Shown here in pieces: positions 58,660 to 64,000 of a DNA stretch of 64,000 nucleotides (position 1 is its first letter; the number at the start of each line of letters is the position of its first letter). The notes beneath the pieces are model-generated. The model was given only the letters and a program-made list of their open reading frames with translations. It ran no database searches and was not told the origin of the DNA. Source of the DNA: Amborella trichopoda. Taxonomy: Eukaryota > Streptophyta > Magnoliopsida > Amborellales > Amborellaceae. The stretch spans positions 5,262,366-5,326,365 of the forward strand of contig NW_006499912.1 of assembly GCF_000471905.2 (NCBI RefSeq). The letters run 5' to 3'. A program made the position numbers and the translations under genes.

Positions 58660-59090
58660 TGGGAAAATATGGGATTAGCCCACTGGATCATATGAACATA
58701 TGAGCCCAATAGCCCAGATTGAATCTGAGCCGATTTTATGACCACGAGTATCCGATAGTGATTGATTTTTTTTTTTTTTTACAAATCCAAATCATTTGAA
58801 ATTTTAGGTTATGTTCTTCTCATCAAGGCGCACCTAATAAAAATATATATAAAAAATATTCGTAAGAAACAAAATGACCAAAATACCCTCGAAGACTTTC
58901 AGGGGTATTTTAGTCAATTTATTTTATGTAAAATATTTTTTTGATAATTTTCAAAGATTCAACTATTTTTGATGAACACACGTTTAAAATTTCAAATAAT
59001 TTGGATTTGTAGAAAAAAAACCTAAAATTCAAACACCACTGGTCATCCATGATCGTCAGATCGACCCAGATTCAATCTGTATAAAATAAC
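58660..59090. mobile_element. MITE copy, GGTGCGCC family, opposite orientation
   Basis: Left end GGGATTAGCCCACTGGATCA like the previous copy, again after (TA)n. TTCTTCTCATCAAGGCGCAC then CTAATAAAAAT (about 58815-58845) is the reverse complement of the GGTGCGCC block. The right end GTCAGATCGACCCAGATTCA pairs with the left end's GCCCAGATTGAATC region. Confidence 0.75.
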
Positions 59091-59215
59091 CGAAATACCC
59101 CTAAAAATGAAAGGGGTAATTTTGTCATTTTAAATTATTGAAAATAATTTTTTTATATTTTTATATGGTGTTCAATAGTGTTAGATATATACAACTATAT
59201 GAAGACCAAACTTCC
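59091..59215. mobile_element. Truncated MITE copy, GGTGCGCC family
   Basis: ACCGAAATACCCCTAAAAAT then GAAAGGGGTAATTTTGTCAT is the palindromic centre of the family, followed by the ATTTTTATATGGTGTTCAA block seen in the 44.4 kb copy. Ends are missing. Confidence 0.55.
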
Positions 59216-59219
59216 ATAT

Positions 59220-60475
59220 GGCTTGAGTGTACATTGGGGCAGAAAAGTGGGTTTCTATGATGTTGATGGCAAATTACGCATTATTATGTTGTGGAATCCA
59301 TTTATTTTTTTGAGTTCGTGAATTAAATGTCCATGAACAGATGGTTAATGTTGAAGCTCCTAGTTTATGCTATGCTATCACTTCAATAGTCTCAGGGTCA
59401 ATGCATTCAATACAATTGCTTAGAGATATGTTCTTTAGGATTACCTCAAGAATATTGGTTTCAATATTAAGGGGTCTTGGTTTGTGGTTGGTGATTTGTA
59501 ATATAATCCTAGATAACTCTGAAAAAGTGACTCTTTGCCATGTGATTCTGAAGACTTTGCACATACTATTGCGGACTATGCGTTTACTGATTTGGGCTCC
59601 TTAAAGGGGTGGTTTTCGTGGTCAAATAATCAAGTCAGTAGGAGATGCATTCATAAACGCTAGGATCAAGCTCTAGCTAATTCTATCTGGATTTTCTTTT
59701 TCCTTGAATCAAAGGTGCAAGTGCTACCTAAAAGTAACTCTGGCCATTGCCTGTTATTGGTTTCTTTATCTGATACTGCTCCACCTAACCCAAAACTATT
59801 CAGGTATTTCACAATATAGCAAAAATCTTTATGTTTCCTTGGCATGATCAAAGAGTCAAGGAGAAGGAAAGTGCGGGGCACATCGATGTAACGCATTGTG
59901 GAAAAATTGAAGAGACTGAGGAAGAAGGACTTGTGTGATGAAACAAATCTAATTTTGGTAATATTGGAGAAAATATCAGGACCACCCATCAACGACTCCC
60001 CATCTTGGATGATTAGATCAATAGTGGCCCAACTAATGAAAGTTTAATGTTGGATGAGTGAGAGTGTTCCAATAACCTAGAGCACTTGATTATGCATGAG
60101 GAAACCATATGGAGGCAGAAATCAAGACAGACCTCTAGTTGACAGAGGGTGATCCCAACACTAAAATTTTCTATCTTTCCATGGGGATTAGTGGGAGGAA
60201 TGATATAAATTTTCTTTTAAAGGATCAATTAGGTAGTACTCTTATTGCTGAAAGGAAAATTTAAGATCATATGGTGAGTTACTCTAAAAATATTTTGGCT
60301 CAAGAACCTGATATTGACCTTTTTTTGGTTAATGATTTCCTCCCTAACTCTTGTATCTCCCTTTCTCAACAAGAACAACTTAACATGAAGGTTACCCTAG
60401 AAGATATCAAAGGATGTATCTAGGTTATGAGGAGGGAAAGCGTCCCAAGTCCATATGGTTTCCATGTAAAAAGTT
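59220..60475 (+). pseudogene. L1-type LINE fragment: endonuclease and ORF2 linker
   Basis: A second, independent L1 remnant. In the plus frames: SWFVVGDLYYNPR near 59485-59525 (the GDFN block, now altered), CDSEDFAHTIADYAFTDLGS, LKGWFSWSNNQVSRRCIHKR (about 59600-59660) and SNSGHCLLLVSLSDTAPPNP, matching the SDHCPL catalytic His block. A linker follows: EETIWRQKSRQ near 60100, KDQLGSTLIAERKI, and TLEDIKGCI...SPYGFH at 60400-60470, just before the palm should begin. The reverse transcriptase itself is absent, so the copy is truncated. Several stops and frameshifts. Confidence 0.8.
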
Positions 60476-61835
60476 AAAAATTCAATTGGGAGTGTCGGGT
60501 TTGTGTGATCATTAAAGGCCTTATGAGCGATTGTAATGAAACATTTGATATAGTGGATCACAAACTCAGTGGGTATGTGGTCCTTCGTGGACCATATTAT
60601 GCAAACAATGTTTGAATATACCAGACTGTGTGCTTGACGGTCTAGATCAGTCGATTGGAAAAAACTTATGTTACCTGAGCATAGAATATCAACCGATAAG
60701 GGTTCTAATGGATCACTTCTTCATGAGATCAGAGTATGCCTGGATGAGTGAGTCGAGGGACTGTGTGACTCTTGTGTGTGATGGTGGCTTTCAGAGACGA
60801 GAGCCAAAGCCTCATTTATATAACATCACACGACATGCATGTCAATAGACCGTTTTGAAAAAGCAAGCCACCTTTCAGGGTGAAACGTATGCATGTGCAA
60901 GAGATACCCCTATGCACCATAAGAGTTGTGATCGCATCAGGTATAGGTGACATTGACTCGTCTCTAGGGGAGGACCTGAAATCCACATACTGGAATTGCG
61001 ACCCCTTGGCTCATCGGCCAGACTTTGGTGACCCGCTAATGAGCATCTGCTTGGACTGTGGGTCATGAAAAATACTGGGTCGATTCGATAAAGCAAGTGT
61101 GGTCTGTAGTCCACAGTTGAAGATGAAGTGCCCCATGATTGTTGATTTAATTCCTAAGCCATATGGATCCATTTACCATCAAATTAATTTAATTATATTT
61201 GTTTTAAGATAAAAACTAATTTAGAATTATTATTTGAATTTTTATGAACGTCTGAATATTTTATACCAAAATTTGTATTTGTAAAATTAAAGATATTGAA
61301 TTTTTAATGGTTTAAATATTCAAATAAATATTTTAAAATATTTTTATTAATTTTAAATATATAAAATATCATAGAAGCCCATTGTGCACATGGGCCCACC
61401 ATATTTCTAGAAGGTGGGGCCCATGAGTGCCTCCCTTGGGTGGCACGCCCCACCCTTTATTCTCTTTCCTAGTTTTTAGTGATATGGCATGTGGCCATAT
61501 GGTTGGAAGATATTGTCTAAATATTAATTTGATATATCTTTGAAAGATTTTGTAGAAAGATTGAGTAGAATTGATATATCTTTGAAATATTTTGTAGAAA
61601 GATTGAGTAGACTTGTGCGAATTTATGGTATACACAATATTTGATTAGACTTAATTTATTTATTTTTCTATTGATGGGAAAACACTTTAGGAAAGGGGGA
61701 TAAGGGTTCATGCACCTTCCATAATATTAATGGCCCATCTATAGAATGGATGACTTAGATCTCTCACCCCACAAGTCACCATTGATTGACGGTCCATGAT
61801 TAATCTCACTTAAGACACAAACTATGAGAAACTCT
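60476..61835. other. Unassigned, probably LTR-type repeat DNA
   Basis: No gene recognised. ORFs at 60612-60848 and 60880-61068 show no domain. Features seen: a hairpin GGGCCCACC...GGTGGGGCCC at 61389-61421, and the 42-bp repeat below. The base composition changes from mixed (60.5-61.15 kb) to very AT-rich (61.15-61.37 kb). Confidence 0.35.
61529..61612. repeat. 42-bp tandem repeat, two units
   Basis: Units starting TTGATATATCTTTGAAA lie at 61529 and 61571, nearly identical. Confidence 0.92.
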
Positions 61836-62987
61836 TGTAGACACCCCAATTTAAATCTGGCAAATTCTATGGTTTTCTGAACCCTTAAGACAACATTATC
61901 CTAGTATACCTAATTTAATTACCCCAAAACTACCCAAATCCTAACCCAATTTGAAGTAGAGCCCAAGAGCTTTCCAACAGTCTAAGAATCGTTTGAATTA
62001 GACTTACGGATAAAAAGATATAACAAATAAAAGTTTAATCCCTGTGAGACCCAACTGTCTGGCTGCGGGCCGGGCTGTAACGGGCTCGACAGGCCCAGAC
62101 GCGAGCTGATGATGCAGTCAACGCATCTGATAACGAAATAAACGCGTTTTCTTTAATTATGAAAAATCACTAATTGAATCTTATAAATACCCTTTCTCCC
62201 TAACCCAAAAGGAGAGAGAAAAAAAACAAAAAAAAACCTTACAAATTCTCAAAATTAGGAAAATTACTCAAAAATAGGAAAAAGCCTTAGAAAATTCCTT
62301 AAAATTTAGAAAAAATCCCCAAAATACCAAAAAATTAGAGAAAATAAAGAAATTATATTCAACCTCTGGAGATCACAAAACCCTTAGAAAACTAAGAAAA
62401 TTCTCTTCTAGACCTCGAGAAAGACCAACAGCTTTCGAAAAATCTCTACATTGAAAACCCTAGAGAAGATAGAAACCCTAGCCTCTTGAAGTCTTAACTC
62501 CCAAAACTTAGGAAACCTAAACCTAGGGCATAAAAACCCTAGATCAAAACTAGAATTAGAGCACAATAACCCTAGATATAACCCTTTACACCAGAGATCT
62601 GTTGGTCAACATCCGAAATCAGAGAGGCAAAGGGGATCGGTTCTGATACGGGCGAACCCTCGAAGGCTCGGGAATCTCGGGCCATCTGGTCTGGTTTGGT
62701 ATTATTTATTCCCCTCTCTTTCTTCTGTTTTTTTATTGTTTTTCTTCTTTTATTTATTTTTGATCTGTTAACTTGTCTTAAAAATCGTATTTTAATGCTT
62801 TAGATCATACTGGCTCTGTTATAGATCTGAGAGTAGATCTGCTTGTTTTTGGGCAAATCTGGCATCAGATCTGAATTCGATCTGTCTCACTTTCTCTACC
62901 ACTTTATTTACATTTTTGTAATTAGTTTAAGGTGTTAAAATTCGAAAGATCTTCATTTGAGGATATGTCAGATTTTCTTGATAAACA
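61836..62987 (+). repeat. 5' LTR of the Ty3/gypsy element
   Basis: TG...CA ends. The U3-like part carries a GC-rich island (62050-62110), a TATA box follows, then an A-rich R/U5-like stretch. The start at 61836 is inferred from the TGTAGACACCCC end type. Confidence 0.6.
62182..62189 (+). promoter_or_regulatory. TATA box in the gypsy LTR
   Basis: TATAAATA followed about 25 bases on by CTAACCCAAAAGG, a plausible start region for element RNA. Confidence 0.6.
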
Positions 62988-62988
62988 G

Positions 62989-63007
62989 TTTGGCACCCAC
63001 CGTGGGG
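62989..63007 (+). promoter_or_regulatory. tRNA primer-binding site region of the gypsy element
   Basis: TTGGCACCCACCGTGGGGC begins with the TGG expected for pairing to a tRNA 3' CCA and lies two bases past the LTR end. Confidence 0.65.
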
Positions 63008-63113
63008 CTATTTTGAGCTTGATCCAAGCTTCAAAATAATATTTTTATTCACTATTTTTCATTGTTTTCAGTCACAAATGGTCCCAAAAGTGGGCTGTGC
63101 CCTGCTTTTTTGG

Positions 63114-63132
63114 GCGACACTCCCAGTGTCGC
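63114..63132 (+). other. Perfect GCGACACT hairpin in the gypsy leader
   Basis: GCGACACT, loop CCC, AGTGTCGC: an 8-bp perfect stem. A second, imperfect version (GCGACACCTCCCATGTTGC) lies about 296 bases downstream at 63408-63427, inside a diverged duplication of the leader. Confidence 0.8.
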
Positions 63133-63739
63133 TCAAATTCAAAGGTCTTAGAAACCTCTGGAACTTTGTGGATATGTTTTAGGGAATCTTTCGTGACTGC
63201 ACAAATAAATTCAGATCAAAAATAAAAATTTTAAAAATACAAAACAAATATATTTTAGTTCAATCTAGGCTTTTCTATTTTACTAAATTTTAATTTATTT
63301 CATCATAAATATTTTTATTTCCTGCTTCTTTCAAGTTTAAAGTAGTTTTATTTCATCAAGATTAACTAGATAAAAATATATATAAAAAAAAATTAAATTT
63401 TTTTTTGGGCGACACCTCCCATGTTGCCCAACTACAAGTGTCCCAAAACAATTCTGGGACCCCACAGGACCATTCCAGGGACTTTTGGCTCCATGTAGAT
63501 CAATTTTGGCCTAAAATAAAATTTTAAAAAATATAAATTTTTTTTTTTGCTTCAGATTGATCTGTTCTGTTTCTGCCCTTTTGATTTTATTTTAGTTTGT
63601 TAATTTTGAATGAAATCATATTTTCCTTGCTTTCACCATGCTTAGTTTAACTGTGTTTCATCAAAATTAGAAAGATAAATTTTTTTAAAAAAATACGTTA
63701 GGGTTGCTTACCCCTCCAAACCTAGACCACTCTTGGTCC

Positions 63740-63995
63740 AAGCCGAGACTCGTGCACCATCTAGTTTAGATCTTAGTCTAGGTTCTAGTATAGGTCTAAG
63801 CTTAAGAGTTGCCTATAAAGCTAGACTAGGCTTACCCTAGTTCAGGGTCTTAACCAAAATCCATTGAGTCTAGTAAGTCTAGGTTCTAGTCTAGTCTTAG
63901 CCTAGGTATTAGCTAAGGTTTTTGCCCTTAGTGTCAGGCTAGGTTTGCCCTAAGCCGTCGAGTTTAGATCTTACCTAAGTCTAGATTTTAGAACC
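63740..63995. repeat. CTAG-rich degenerate repeat
   Basis: Words such as GTCTAGGTTCTAGT, TTTAGATCTTA and TTAGCCTAGG recur irregularly, giving a very high density of CTAG. It belongs to the gypsy leader. Confidence 0.7.
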
Positions 63996-64000
63996 CAGCC

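Larger units (their letters stand above)
61836..64000 (+). mobile_element. Ty3/gypsy LTR retrotransposon, 5' end, runs off right edge
   Basis: A probable 5' LTR (61836-62987, 1152 bases) starts TGTAGACACCCC and ends GATAAACA. Two bases later lies TTGGCACCCACCGTGGGGC (62989-63007), a sequence that very often follows the 5' LTR in plant Tat-type gypsy elements as primer site and leader. The leader to the window end has no gag ORF. Whether the element is whole cannot be judged here, as most of it lies outside. Only one LTR is visible, so age is unknown. Confidence 0.7.

Overview
The window is nuclear DNA from a flowering plant. It is AT-rich and intron-rich, carries plant-type LINEs with an RNase H domain, RTE LINEs, tRNA-derived SINEs, Ty1/copia and Ty3/gypsy fossils and several MITE families, and holds one plant-type host gene with very long introns. 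The species cannot be named from sequence alone. Two runs of N (20 and 351 bases) show it is a draft scaffold.

The one host gene I can support fully lies on the minus strand from about 41.2 kb down to 15.7 kb. It encodes the regulatory B (B55/PR55) subunit of protein phosphatase 2A. I could place all 14 coding exons (40973 down to 16313), all with GT-AG introns in consistent phase. They give 513 codons plus a stop. The gene is stretched to about 25 kb by intronic repeats: two Mutator-type MITEs in intron 7, an RTE LINE interrupted by a hAT MITE plus a SINE in intron 6, and a SINE, a gypsy remnant, minisatellites and a tiny RTE tail in intron 4.

Left flank (1-15.7 kb) is layered repeat DNA. 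A minus-strand copia fossil enters from the left edge; its short LTR is split by a 1.4 kb hAT-type element. It abuts a minus-strand gypsy LTR with a gag start. Next comes a decayed plus-strand Ty3/gypsy element of Tat-like aspect, carrying a SINE, then unassigned DNA, a 300 bp MITE, and a CT microsatellite with a gap.

Right flank (41.2-64 kb) begins with CT/GA-rich DNA and a gap. It continues with a MITE, a full-length but decayed L1-type LINE (45287-50819, with target-site duplications), a 150 bp tandem array, an unidentified 119-codon ORF, more MITE copies and foldback repeats, and a truncated L1 fragment. It ends in the 5' LTR and leader of a Ty3/gypsy element that runs off the right edge.

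The most striking object is a 678 bp Mutator-type foldback MITE in intron 7 (23146-23823). It contains ten copies of a 21-base interrupted palindrome at regular 32/55-base spacing and would be transcribed inside the phosphatase pre-mRNA as a very long hairpin.
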